NCBI GenBank assembly: GCA_020851835.1
Contig: JADZBZ010000252.1
Span: 1 to 6,882, forward strand
DNA: 6,882 nt
Reading direction: 5' to 3'
Source: Acidobacteriota bacterium
GTDB lineage: Bacteria; Acidobacteriota; Vicinamibacteria; Vicinamibacterales; UBA2999
The position numbers and the translations under genes were made by a program. Shown here piece after piece: positions 1 to 6,432 of the stretch (its first letter is position 1; each line of letters begins with the position of its first letter). A model generated the notes under the pieces. That model saw only the letters and a program-made list of their open reading frames with translations. It made no database searches and was not told the DNA's origin.

Positions 1-1044
1 GTGATTCTGGGATGTGCGATGCCCGAAGGCGAGCAGGGCCTCAACGTCGCCCGTATCGCGAGCCTCCGCGCCGGCGTGCCGGTCGAGGCATCGGCGGTCA
101 CCGTCAACCGCTTCTGCTCGTCTGGCCTGCAGGCCATCGCCTACGGCGCCGAGCGCATCATGCTCGGTCACGCGCATGCCGTGGTGGCAGGCGGCACCGA
201 ATCGATGAGCCTCATCCCGATGGGTGGCAACAAGATTTCGCCGAACCCCGTGCTGGTAGACAGCTATCCGGACGTCTACCTGTCCACGGGCCTGGTGGCC
301 GAGAACCATGCGCGCCAATCGGACATCTCGCGCGAGGCGCAGGACGTCTTTGCGTACCGGAGCCATCAGCGCGCCATCGCCGCGCTCGACGCCGGGCGCT
401 TCGTCGAGGAGATCGTGCCGCTGACCGTCCGCGTCGTCGAGGCGGAGGGCGGTGCCGGCTCGGAGAGCCGGGGCGCCGCTCCCGGCGTGCGCGAATTCCT
501 CTTCACCACCGACGAGGGCCCTCGCCGCGAGACCTCACCCGAGGCGCTCGGTAAACTCAAGGCGGCGTTCCACGTCAGCGGCACGGTCACGGCCGGCAAC
601 TCGTCGCAGACGAGCGACGGCGCGGCGGCGGTGGTGGTCACCTCGGCGGAGCTGGCGCGGGCCCGCGGTCTGAAGCCCCTGGCGCGGTTCGTGGCCTATG
701 CCACCGCCGGCGTGCCGCCCGAGCTCTTCGGCATCGGGCCGGTTCCGGCGATTCGGAAAGTGCTGAAGCTGGCGGGCCTCACGCTGGAGCAGATCGATCT
801 GGTCGAGCTCAACGAGGCGTTCGCGGCGCAGGTGCTGGCCTGCCTCAAGGAACTGCCGATCGACATGGAGAAGCTGAACGTGAACGGCGGCGCCATCGCG
901 CTGGGCCATCCCCTGGGGTGCACGGGCGCCAAGCTCACGGCCACGCTCCTGCACGAGATGCGGCGCCGCGGGTCGCGCTACGGCATGGTGACAATGTGCG
1001 TGGGCGGCGGGATGGGCGCCGCGGGAATCTTCGAACGGCTCTGA
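1..1044 (+). CDS. fadA: 3-ketoacyl-CoA thiolase (acetyl-CoA C-acyltransferase), 5'-truncated by window edge
   Basis: This thiolase cleaves 3-ketoacyl-CoA with free CoA to acetyl-CoA and a shortened acyl-CoA, the last step of beta-oxidation in the cytoplasm. The 347 visible residues contain the full catalytic set: nucleophilic Cys39 in VNRFCSSGLQA, the NEAF motif at 271-274, His303 in GHPLG, and the acid/base Cys333 in CVGGGMGAA. The middle carries the family stretch GNSSQTSDGAAAV. The family is normally about 390 aa and Cys lies near residue 90, so roughly 45-50 N-terminal residues lie outside the window. The GTG at base 1 is therefore an internal valine codon, not a start. A small glycine/serine-rich loop (about residues 141-155) precedes REFLFTTDEG. 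The next gene starts 14 bases after the TGA, so the two are almost certainly co-transcribed. The resemblance is to the Bacillus FadA (YusK) type; the chain-length preference cannot be read from sequence. Confidence 0.93.
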   Translation: MILGCAMPEGEQGLNVARIASLRAGVPVEASAVTVNRFCSSGLQAIAYGAERIMLGHAHAVVAGGTESMSLIPMGGNKISPNPVLVDSYPDVYLSTGLVAENHARQSDISREAQDVFAYRSHQRAIAALDAGRFVEEIVPLTVRVVEAEGGAGSESRGAAPGVREFLFTTDEGPRRETSPEALGKLKAAFHVSGTVTAGNSSQTSDGAAAVVVTSAELARARGLKPLARFVAYATAGVPPELFGIGPVPAIRKVLKLAGLTLEQIDLVELNEAFAAQVLACLKELPIDMEKLNVNGGAIALGHPLGCTGAKLTATLLHEMRRRGSRYGMVTMCVGGGMGAAGIFERL

Positions 1045-1046
1045 CT

Positions 1047-1050
1047 GGAG
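1047..1050 (+). promoter_or_regulatory. Shine-Dalgarno site for the acyl-CoA dehydrogenase gene
   Basis: GGAG lies 8 bases before ATG 1059, inside the 14-base gap after the thiolase stop. It fixes ATG 1059 as the start instead of the in-frame ATG at 918, which lies inside the thiolase gene. Confidence 0.75.
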
Positions 1051-1058
1051 ACAAGACC

Positions 1059-2849
1059 ATGGCTGCAACCGACGCGGTGAAGATGACCAGGGGTGGGGCG
1101 TGGCTAATCGAGGAGACCGATCCGGCCACGGTGGTCACGCCCGAGAAGCAGACTGACGAGCACACGCTCATCGGCCAGACCGCCGCGGAGTTCATCGACG
1201 GCGAGGTTCTGCCCGTCGTGGATCGGCTGGAGCAGAAGGACTGGGCACTCAACCGCGAACTGCTGCGTAAGTGCGGGGCCCTGGGTCTACTGGGCACGAA
1301 CGTCCCCGAGGCCTACGGCGGGGTGGACCTCGACAAGGTCTCCACCCTCATCGCCTCGGAGCAGGTGGCGCGCTACGCCTCGTTTGGCGCCACCTTCGGC
1401 GCCCAGGCCAACCTCACCATCCTCCCCATCTACATGTTCGGGACGGAGGCACAACGGCAGAAGTACCTGCCCGGGCTCATCGCGGGCGACATCGTGGGGG
1501 CCTACTGCCTGAGCGAGTCGGGGTCGGGCTCCGATGCGCTCGGCGCCAAGGCGCGGGCCAGCCGGCAGGCTGACGGCAGCTTCGTGCTGGCCGGCGAGAA
1601 GATGTGGATTACCAACGGCGGGTTCGCCGACGTCTTCATCGTGTTCGCCAAGGTCGACGGCGAGCACTTCACGGCGTTCATCGTCGAAAAGGCGTGGCCG
1701 GGCGTGACCAGCGGCAAGGAAGAACACAAGATGGGCCTCCACGGGTCCTCCACGACGCCCGTCATCCTGCAGGATGTACCCGTGCCGGCGGACGCGGTGC
1801 TGGGCGAGGTCGGCAAGGGCCACAAGGTGGCGTTCAACGTGCTGAACTTCGGCCGCTTCAAGCTGGGCGCCATGGCATCGGGCGGCGTCAAGGCCGCGAT
1901 CGGCGAGGCCGCCCGGTACTCCGCTACCCGCAAGCAGTTCGGCGTGGCCATCGGCACGTTCGGCGCGATCAAGCACAAGCTGGGCGAGATGACCTCGCGC
2001 GAGTACGCGCTCGAGAGCATGATGTACCGCACGGCGGGCCTGATCGACGCGCACATCGCCCTGGCGCCAGGCAAGCAGGCCACCGACGCGGCGCCCATGC
2101 TGCTGGCGCTGGAAGAGTTCGCCGTCGAAGCCTCGATCGCCAAGGTACTGGGCAGCGAGGTCCTCGACTACGTCATCGACGAGAACGTGCAGATTCACGG
2201 CGGCAACGGCTTCGTGCGGGACTACCCTGCCGAGGGCCACTACCGCGACGCGCGGGTGAATCGCATCTTCGAGGGCACCAACGAAATCAACCGGCTGCTC
2301 ATCCCGGGCATGCTGATGAAGAAGGCCGTGAAGGGCGAGCTGGCTCTCATCCCGGCGGCCAAGAAGCTGCAGGACGAAATCATGAGCCCGTCGCTCGCGG
2401 CGGTCGACGAAACGGAGGGAGTGTTGACGGTGGAGCTACGCGCCTGCCGTGCGTTCAAGAAGGTGGTGCTGCTGATTGCGGGCATCGCGATGCAGGTGTA
2501 CGGCCAGAAGATCGACCAGGAGCAGGAAGTGCTCACCTACCTGGCCGACCTGGCGATCGACACCTATGCGGCGGAGAGCGCCGTACTTCGGGCCATCGAC
2601 GTCACCAGCGCCGGGGCCACGCATGCCGGCCTGCACGCGGACGCCGCGGCGGTGTTCACCCACGAGGCGGCCGGGCGCGTCGAACTGAACGCGCGCGCCG
2701 CGCTGTCGGCGATGGCCGAGGGCGACGTGCTTCGGACCCAGCTCGCGGCGCTGCGCCGCCTGCTCAAGGTGACGCCGGCCAACACGGTGGCCATGCGGCG
2801 GAGGCTGGCCGACGCGACAACGGCGAAGAGCGCGTACCTGTTCGCGTGA
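1059..2849 (+). CDS. fadE: long-form acyl-CoA dehydrogenase (FadE type, Bacillus YusJ-like)
   Basis: This is an FAD-dependent acyl-CoA dehydrogenase that makes trans-2-enoyl-CoA in the first step of beta-oxidation and passes electrons to an electron-transfer flavoprotein. From ATG 1059 it is 596 aa. In order it shows an N-terminal helical domain (about 20-145), the beta domain with the signature AYCLSESGSGSD at 148-159 and the flavin-binding WIT at 183-185, then the C-terminal helical domain with QIHGGNGF and RIFEGTNEINRLL. Glu405 of FEGT is the expected catalytic base by analogy with MCAD/VLCAD. About 165 further residues (430-596) form the extra helical domain of the long VLCAD/FadE class, against about 380 aa in short-chain relatives. 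The N-terminal segment (WLIEETDPATVVTPEKQTDE) resembles that of Bacillus FadE. It follows the thiolase at 14 bases and has its own Shine-Dalgarno site. Long-chain substrates are likely from class, not proven. Confidence 0.93.
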   Translation: MAATDAVKMTRGGAWLIEETDPATVVTPEKQTDEHTLIGQTAAEFIDGEVLPVVDRLEQKDWALNRELLRKCGALGLLGTNVPEAYGGVDLDKVSTLIASEQVARYASFGATFGAQANLTILPIYMFGTEAQRQKYLPGLIAGDIVGAYCLSESGSGSDALGAKARASRQADGSFVLAGEKMWITNGGFADVFIVFAKVDGEHFTAFIVEKAWPGVTSGKEEHKMGLHGSSTTPVILQDVPVPADAVLGEVGKGHKVAFNVLNFGRFKLGAMASGGVKAAIGEAARYSATRKQFGVAIGTFGAIKHKLGEMTSREYALESMMYRTAGLIDAHIALAPGKQATDAAPMLLALEEFAVEASIAKVLGSEVLDYVIDENVQIHGGNGFVRDYPAEGHYRDARVNRIFEGTNEINRLLIPGMLMKKAVKGELALIPAAKKLQDEIMSPSLAAVDETEGVLTVELRACRAFKKVVLLIAGIAMQVYGQKIDQEQEVLTYLADLAIDTYAAESAVLRAIDVTSAGATHAGLHADAAAVFTHEAAGRVELNARAALSAMAEGDVLRTQLAALRRLLKVTPANTVAMRRRLADATTAKSAYLFA

Positions 2850-2852
2850 ATA

Positions 2853-2873
2853 CGGCCGCCGGGGTGGCGGCCG
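2853..2873 (+). terminator. GC-rich hairpin directly after the acyl-CoA dehydrogenase stop
   Basis: CGGCCGCC and GGCGGCCG form a perfect 8-bp stem around a GGGGT loop, beginning 3 bases after the TGA. No T-run follows, so it is either a terminator without a U-tract, an mRNA 3'-end stabiliser, or a chance GC-rich palindrome. Confidence 0.4.
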
Positions 2874-3111
2874 CCATCGTCGCCACCTTCGCGTTCACGG
2901 CTCGCAACGAGGGCGGACACTCGTCGGTCCCCAGGGCCGGCTGGCCGCATTCAGGTTCCCCGTCCAGCACAACCAAGTCTGGCAGGCCTGCTTCGCCCGT
3001 GCCGCCGAGCGCGAGTCGGGCCAACTCGCGCAGGACCTGATGGCGGCGGCCGGGGGCGCCACGTCGGGCCTGGCCATCGATCGACACCCTCTGCGCCATC
3101 GACCGGGGCCG

Positions 3112-3141
3112 TTGCCGCCCGCCTCGGCATGCGCGTAGCAT
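3112..3141 (+). promoter_or_regulatory. candidate promoter of the aminotransferase gene (near-leaderless)
   Basis: TTGCCG (3112-3117) and TAGCAT (3136-3141) are separated by 18 bases; each matches 4 of 6 sigma-70 consensus positions. The predicted +1 falls near 3148, two bases before ATG 3150. No Shine-Dalgarno sequence precedes that ATG, which agrees with a leaderless or nearly leaderless message. The match is moderate only. Confidence 0.4.
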
Positions 3142-3149
3142 AGTCGTCC

Positions 3150-4523
3150 ATGATCACCCACGCCGACATCCCGACCGACCAGGCCCACCTGATGCACCCG
3201 CTGCACCACCCCTCCGCCTATGCCGCCACGCGCATCTGGGTGTCCGGGCAGGGGTCGATCATCAAGGACTCGACCGGCCGCGAGTACATCGACGGCCTCG
3301 CCGGGTTGTGGAACGTCAACGTCGGTCACGGCCGGGCCGAGCTCGGCGAGGCCGCCAGCCGGCAGATGGCGCGGCTGGCGTTTCACTCCGCGTACGCGGG
3401 CGGCACCAACGAGCCGGCCATCGCGCTGGCCCAACGCCTGAGCGCGCTGGCGTACCCCTCGATTAACACGTTCTTCTTCACGAGCGGCGGCGCCGAGTCG
3501 AGCGAAAGCTCGTTCAAGACGGCGCGGTTCTACTGGAAGGCACTCGACAGGCCCGGCAAGATCAAGGTCATCTCGCGCCACCGCGCCTACCATGGCCTCA
3601 CGCTCGCCGCCATGAGCGCGACGGGCCTGCCGGCATTCTGGCCCATGTTCGAGCCGCGGACACCGGGGTTCCTGCACATCGAGGCGCCGGACCCGTACCG
3701 CTTCGTGAACGACACGGCCGGGGTCAGCCTGGGCGTCGCCGCCGCGAACAAGCTGGAGGAGGCGATCCTCCGCGAGGGGCCCGACACCGTGGCGGCCTTC
3801 ATCGCCGAGCCGGTGCAGGGCGCCGGCGGCGTCATCGTCCCCCCGCCCGACTACTTCGCCCGCATCCGGGAGATTTGCAACCAGTACGACGTGCTGCTCA
3901 TCGCCGACGATGTCATCACCGGATTCGGCCGCACGGGCCGCTGGTTCGGGCTGGATCACTACGGCGTCGAACCCGACATCATGCAGTTCGCCAAGGGCAT
4001 CACGAGCGGCTACGTCCCGCTCGGCGGCATCGGCGTCTCGGACGGGATCCGGGACGTGATCAATGGTGTGCCGGCGCCGAAGCGCTGGATGCACGCCTAC
4101 ACGTACTCGGGGCACCCGACGTGCTGTGCGGTGGCCCTGGCCAACATCGACATCATCGAGCGCGAGCACTTGGTGGAGCGCGCCGCGGCTGGCGGCGCCC
4201 GGCTACTCGACAAGCTGCGCGGCCTGCTCGACGTGGACGGCGTGGGCCACGTGCGCGGACTGGGCCTGATGGCGGCCGTGGAGGTGGTGGCCGACAAGGC
4301 GACCAAGCAGCTCTTTCCGCCGCAGGCGGGCATCACGACGAAGCTCACCGACGCGATGCTCGAGCGCGGGCTCTATTCGCGGGTCGTGATGGACTGCATC
4401 TGCATCGCCCCGCCGCTGGTCACTACCGATGCCCAGATCGACCGCATCGCGGACATCGTCGGCGACGCGGTGACGGCCGTGGTGCGGGGCGCGCGGCAGG
4501 CCGTGGCGGCACCCGCGGACTGA
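3150..4523 (+). CDS. class III (omega-type) PLP-dependent aminotransferase
   Basis: This is a fold-type I PLP enzyme that moves an amino group between an omega-amino acid or amine and an oxo-acid such as pyruvate, in the cytoplasm. Its 457 aa match the usual family length. Visible motifs are the phosphate-binding SGGAESSE at 112-119, the PLP-stacking YHG at 147-149, Asp253 in ADDVITGFGRTG (contacts the pyridine nitrogen; many relatives have DEV here), and the Schiff-base Lys282 in QFAKGITSGYVPLGG. The C-terminal APPLVTTDAQID stretch is also typical. The start at 3150 suits the family N-terminus but has no Shine-Dalgarno site. It is probably transcribed alone, since hairpin and gap separate it from the fad genes, and it converges on the next gene across 58 bases with no obvious terminator. 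Candidates include beta-alanine/omega-amino acid:pyruvate, taurine:pyruvate and putrescine-type enzymes. I cannot choose between them, so no symbol is given. Confidence 0.92.
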   Translation: MITHADIPTDQAHLMHPLHHPSAYAATRIWVSGQGSIIKDSTGREYIDGLAGLWNVNVGHGRAELGEAASRQMARLAFHSAYAGGTNEPAIALAQRLSALAYPSINTFFFTSGGAESSESSFKTARFYWKALDRPGKIKVISRHRAYHGLTLAAMSATGLPAFWPMFEPRTPGFLHIEAPDPYRFVNDTAGVSLGVAAANKLEEAILREGPDTVAAFIAEPVQGAGGVIVPPPDYFARIREICNQYDVLLIADDVITGFGRTGRWFGLDHYGVEPDIMQFAKGITSGYVPLGGIGVSDGIRDVINGVPAPKRWMHAYTYSGHPTCCAVALANIDIIEREHLVERAAAGGARLLDKLRGLLDVDGVGHVRGLGLMAAVEVVADKATKQLFPPQAGITTKLTDAMLERGLYSRVVMDCICIAPPLVTTDAQIDRIADIVGDAVTAVVRGARQAVAAPAD

Positions 4524-4581
4524 GGCCGGCGGGCCAGGACTGACCCGGCGGCTGGATCCAGGAGTCGCGCGAGGCGGCGGT

Positions 4582-5163
4582 CTAGGCGTCATGCTGGAGC
4601 GTGCGCTCAATGCGGCGATCCGGCACTATCCAAAGCACCGCCACGGCGAGGTAGATCACTTGCGCCATCCACGGCGCGAAGAACGTCAGCAAGATGGCGA
4701 GAAGGTAAAGCCCTGGTGAGAGCTTGCCCTTCCAATCGCTGCCAATAGCGCGTCGGAGAACGGAATCTGCGCCTTGTACCGAAATGATCGTTTGCTGCAA
4801 GATCCAGTACGCGATGGCCGCTGCGGAAAGCACAAAGCCGTAGAGGACCGAAGGAAGCGCCGCGAAGTGGTTTTCGCCCATCCAGCCCGTAACGAACGGG
4901 AACAGAGACAGCCAGAACAGCAGATGCAGGTTGGCCCAAAGGACTGGCCCCGTCACCTGCTTGCAGGCGTGAAGCATATGGTGATGGTTGTTCCAGTAGA
5001 TCCCGACGTACACGAAGCTCAGCACGTAGCTCAGGAACACGGGAATGAGCGGCACCAACGCACCGGGCGACGCGTCGTGCGGAACCTTGATCTCCAGGAC
5101 CATGATGGTGATGACGATGGCGAGCACGCCATCGCTGAACGCTTCGAGCCGGGTCTTTCCCAC
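4582..5163 (-). CDS. TMEM175/DUF1211-family membrane protein, putative potassium channel
   Basis: Bacterial TMEM175 proteins are six-helix membrane proteins that assemble into potassium-permeable channels. This 193-aa protein has the family signature at its N-terminus, R5 and FSDG at 9-12, leading straight into the first helix. Predicted membrane segments are about 12-27, 36-57, 73-94, 101-123, 149-166 and 167-181, and a WNNHHHM stretch at 57-63 follows helix 2 as in relatives. The start is GTG (5163-5161), chosen because RLEAFSDG must be included and an AGGAG lies 8 bases upstream. The gene is monocistronic and converges on the aminotransferase gene. Its base composition is lower than its neighbours: the 60 bases at 4741-4800 are 53% GC against 65% at 3961-4020, so transfer from another genome is possible. 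Family assignment is firm; channel activity is inferred from family members. Confidence 0.88.
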   Translation of the reverse strand: MGKTRLEAFSDGVLAIVITIMVLEIKVPHDASPGALVPLIPVFLSYVLSFVYVGIYWNNHHHMLHACKQVTGPVLWANLHLLFWLSLFPFVTGWMGENHFAALPSVLYGFVLSAAAIAYWILQQTIISVQGADSVLRRAIGSDWKGKLSPGLYLLAILLTFFAPWMAQVIYLAVAVLWIVPDRRIERTLQHDA

Positions 5164-5171
5164 CGGAGGAT

Positions 5172-5176
5172 CTCCT
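5172..5176 (-). promoter_or_regulatory. Shine-Dalgarno site for the TMEM175-family gene
   Basis: Read on the minus strand this is AGGAG, 8 bases before the GTG start codon. It supports a GTG start and a conventional leader for this gene, unlike the leaderless-looking starts elsewhere in the window. Confidence 0.7.
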
Positions 5177-5220
5177 GGTTTGTCGGTCTACAAGGCCCAG
5201 ACCTGCAGCACTGAGTCCTT

Positions 5221-5237
5221 TAGGGTACTTCTAGGGT
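5221..5237. repeat. two TAGGGT copies spaced 11 bases
   Basis: TAGGGT occurs at 5221-5226 and 5232-5237, one helical turn apart, upstream of the minus-strand membrane-protein gene and at the edge of the propeller remnant. It could be a regulator half-site pair or chance; the second copy overlaps the first codon of the remnant's open frame. Confidence 0.25.
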
Positions 5238-5650
5238 GGTGTTCAACTCTACCCGTGAGCCGGCCGGTATCTACGTCCAGTCTCTCGATGCACCCGGCTC
5301 GGCGAAACTCCTGCTCAAGCGCGGACCAGGACCACAGACCCCCGGAACCTGGTCTCCGGACGGGCGAACGTTGGTCTTCTTCGAAGCCAATCCGCGCACG
5401 GGCCTTGATCTGGGGACCCTCACGCTCGATGGAAAGGCCACGCTACTGCTCGCCACGTCGGCTCAGGAACGGAACCCGCGCCTGTCCCCCGTTCGAGGAC
5501 GATGTGAGTAATCAGTACGACGTGTCGCCCGGCGGCACGACGTTCCTGATGCTGCTGCGCGACGCGGCCAGAGCGGGAATGGCCCCAGGGCAGGTGAACC
5601 TGGTGCTCAACCCGTTCGAACAGTTGAAGCGCCTCGTGGCGACGCCGTAA
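5236..5650 (+). pseudogene. remnant of a TolB/PD40-type WD40-like beta-propeller protein (C-terminal part, internally deleted and frameshifted)
   Basis: Two pieces in different frames together resemble the end of a PD40 propeller, often the C-terminal sensor half of Acidobacteria-type Ser/Thr kinases. Piece one (5236-5511) reads VFNSTREPAGIYVQSLD and then TWSPDGRTLVF, a typical propeller blade, up to NPRLSP. Piece two (frame shifted by one, about 5489-5650) reads PFEDDVSNQYDVSPGG and ends LVLNPFEQLKRLV, the usual C-terminal tail of this family. In intact relatives roughly a hundred residues normally separate these parts, so the middle is missing as well as out of frame. The breakpoint lies at the C-run 5486-5490. 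A TAG just before 5236 closes the first frame, so no N-terminal propeller or kinase part remains. Piece one would encode at most a 91-aa non-functional blade fragment. The remnant reading is strong; the intact parent's exact type is unknown. Confidence 0.75.
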
Positions 5651-5680
5651 CCGACGCGTAGCCAACGCCGAGCGGCCCGT

Positions 5681-5709
5681 TTGTCAAGATGACTACTTCT
5701 AGTCATAAT
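5681..5709 (+). promoter_or_regulatory. sigma-70-type promoter of the toxin-antitoxin operon, leaderless
   Basis: TTGTCA (5681-5686, 5 of 6 consensus) and CATAAT (5704-5709, 5 of 6) are exactly 17 bases apart. Counting from the -10, the expected +1 is base 5716, the A of the antitoxin ATG, so the transcript would lack a leader; no Shine-Dalgarno site is present. The in-frame ATG at 5689 lies inside the promoter and is not the likely start. Confidence 0.72.
5689..5706. promoter_or_regulatory. perfect inverted repeat inside the toxin-antitoxin promoter, probable operator
   Basis: ATGACTA (5689-5695) and TAGTCAT (5700-5706) are perfect 7-base arms around CTTC. They fill the -35/-10 spacer and overlap the -10. 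Phd/YefM-type antitoxins bind such palindromes and repress their own operon, so this is the expected autoregulation site. Binding itself is inferred. Confidence 0.65.
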
Positions 5710-5715
5710 TGGTGT

Positions 5716-5976
5716 ATGAAGCAAGTGCGGATCGCCGACCTCAAGGCGCGGCTGAGCGAACACCTGCGGGCCGTGCGTGCAGGTGAGTCGATTGCCGTGT
5801 TGGACCGCGACACCCCTGTCGCCCAGCTCATTCCGGTCCGCGAGTCGCGGGCGTTGCGGGTTCAGAAGCCGGCTCCGGGAGCACGGCCGCTCCATCGAAT
5901 CAAGGTCCCGAAGCGCCCCCGACTGAACGTGGATGTCGTGCAGCTGCTCCTCGAGGAACGACAGGGCCATCGATGA
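5716..5976 (+). CDS. type II antitoxin, Phd/YefM family
   Basis: This is the antitoxin and probable autorepressor of the downstream PIN toxin. From ATG 5716 it is 86 aa, normal for the family. Residues 1-42 show the Phd/YefM DNA-binding fold pattern: MKQVRIADLKARLSEHLRAV, then RAGESIAVLDRDTPVAQLIP, matching the usual layout of helices followed by GE-x-I/V-x-V-x-x-x-x-x-PVA-x-L-x-P. The C-terminal half (about 45-86) is basic and proline-rich (KVPKRPRL) and ends in a short acidic/leucine helix (VVQLLLEE), the expected toxin-binding tail. An upstream in-frame ATG at 5689 would add nine residues but sits within the promoter. The TGA overlaps the toxin start as ATGA, giving translational coupling and a binding partner made in step. 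Repression through the 5689-5706 palindrome is inferred. Confidence 0.85.
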   Translation: MKQVRIADLKARLSEHLRAVRAGESIAVLDRDTPVAQLIPVRESRALRVQKPAPGARPLHRIKVPKRPRLNVDVVQLLLEERQGHR

Positions 5977-6404
5977 TTGCCTACGTGGATGCCTCGGTGC
6001 TGCTTCGGGTCGCGCTGGCTCAGCCGGACGTCCTGCCCGAATGGTCAAGGATTCAGCAGGGTGTGGCCAGCGCGCTCGTCATGACCGAGAGCCTGCGCAC
6101 GTTGGATCGCCTTCGGCTGCGGGCGAATCTGAGCGACGCCGAGGTCGCGGAGCGCAGGGGCATCATTCTCACGCTCATCGGGTCGCTGGAGTTGGTCGAT
6201 GTCGATTCGATGGTCCTCGAGCGCGCGGCGCAGCCGATGCCGACGGAGTTGGGGACGCTCGATGCGATTCATCTGGCGACCGCGCTTCTGTGGAAAGACA
6301 TGATGAGGGGAGACCTTGTCATGGCCACGCACGACCGAGCGCTTGCACTGGGAGCCCAGGCGCATGGCCTGCGGGTCGTGGGCAGCATCGCCTCTCGTTC
6401 ATAA
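5973..6404 (+). CDS. vapC: PIN-domain toxin, VapC family ribonuclease
   Basis: VapC toxins are Mg2+-dependent RNases that cut tRNA or rRNA and stop translation until neutralised by the antitoxin. This 143-aa protein spans one PIN domain. The four conserved acidic positions are all visible: Asp6 in YVDAS, Glu39 in VMTESLRTLDRL, Asp97 in TLDAIHLATA, and Asp121 in MATHDRALALGA, so the active site looks intact. The ATG shares four bases with the antitoxin stop (ATGA), and no separate ribosome-binding site is needed for coupled translation. The partner is Phd/YefM-like instead of a classical AbrB- or RHH-type VapB, a common mix. RNA target cannot be told from sequence. No clear terminator follows. 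Confidence 0.9.
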   Translation: MIAYVDASVLLRVALAQPDVLPEWSRIQQGVASALVMTESLRTLDRLRLRANLSDAEVAERRGIILTLIGSLELVDVDSMVLERAAQPMPTELGTLDAIHLATALLWKDMMRGDLVMATHDRALALGAQAHGLRVVGSIASRS

Positions 6405-6432
6405 GCTTCTCCCGCCCATATGCGGCAACGGC

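Larger units (their letters stand above)
2850..3149. other. 300-base intergenic region without a supported gene
   Basis: Apart from the hairpin at its left end and the promoter candidate at its right end, I see no gene here. Both strands stay open in some frames, as expected at this GC content. The plus frame covering about 2917-3138 has no ATG, GTG or TTG start and matches no family I know. The opposite-strand reading frame runs on deep into the aminotransferase gene and is its shadow. Confidence 0.6.

Noticed and set aside
918..1058. In-frame upstream extension of the dehydrogenase to ATG 918
   Set aside because: It would add 47 Arg-rich residues inside the thiolase gene; ATG 1059 has a Shine-Dalgarno site and fits the family N-terminus.
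1604..3040. 478-codon plus-strand frame through the dehydrogenase gene
   Set aside because: Out of frame with the supported dehydrogenase; the product is an Arg/Gly-rich shadow translation.
2917..3138. Plus-strand open reading in the gap, containing VWQACFARAAERESGQLAQDLM
   Set aside because: It looks mildly protein-like but has no start codon, no ribosome-binding site and no family resemblance.
2895..4169. 424-codon minus-strand open frame opposite the aminotransferase gene
   Set aside because: It mirrors the plus-strand codon pattern of a well-supported enzyme and its product is an Arg/Ala/Gly-rich low-complexity string with no recognisable domain; long antisense frames are expected at this GC content.
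4552..4561. Palindrome CTGGATCCAG between the convergent genes as a bidirectional terminator
   Set aside because: It has no loop, a short stem and no T-run on either side; probably chance.
5689..5715. ATG 5689 as antitoxin start
   Set aside because: It lies within the promoter and operator, upstream of the predicted +1; the family motif begins at MKQVRIADLK from 5716.
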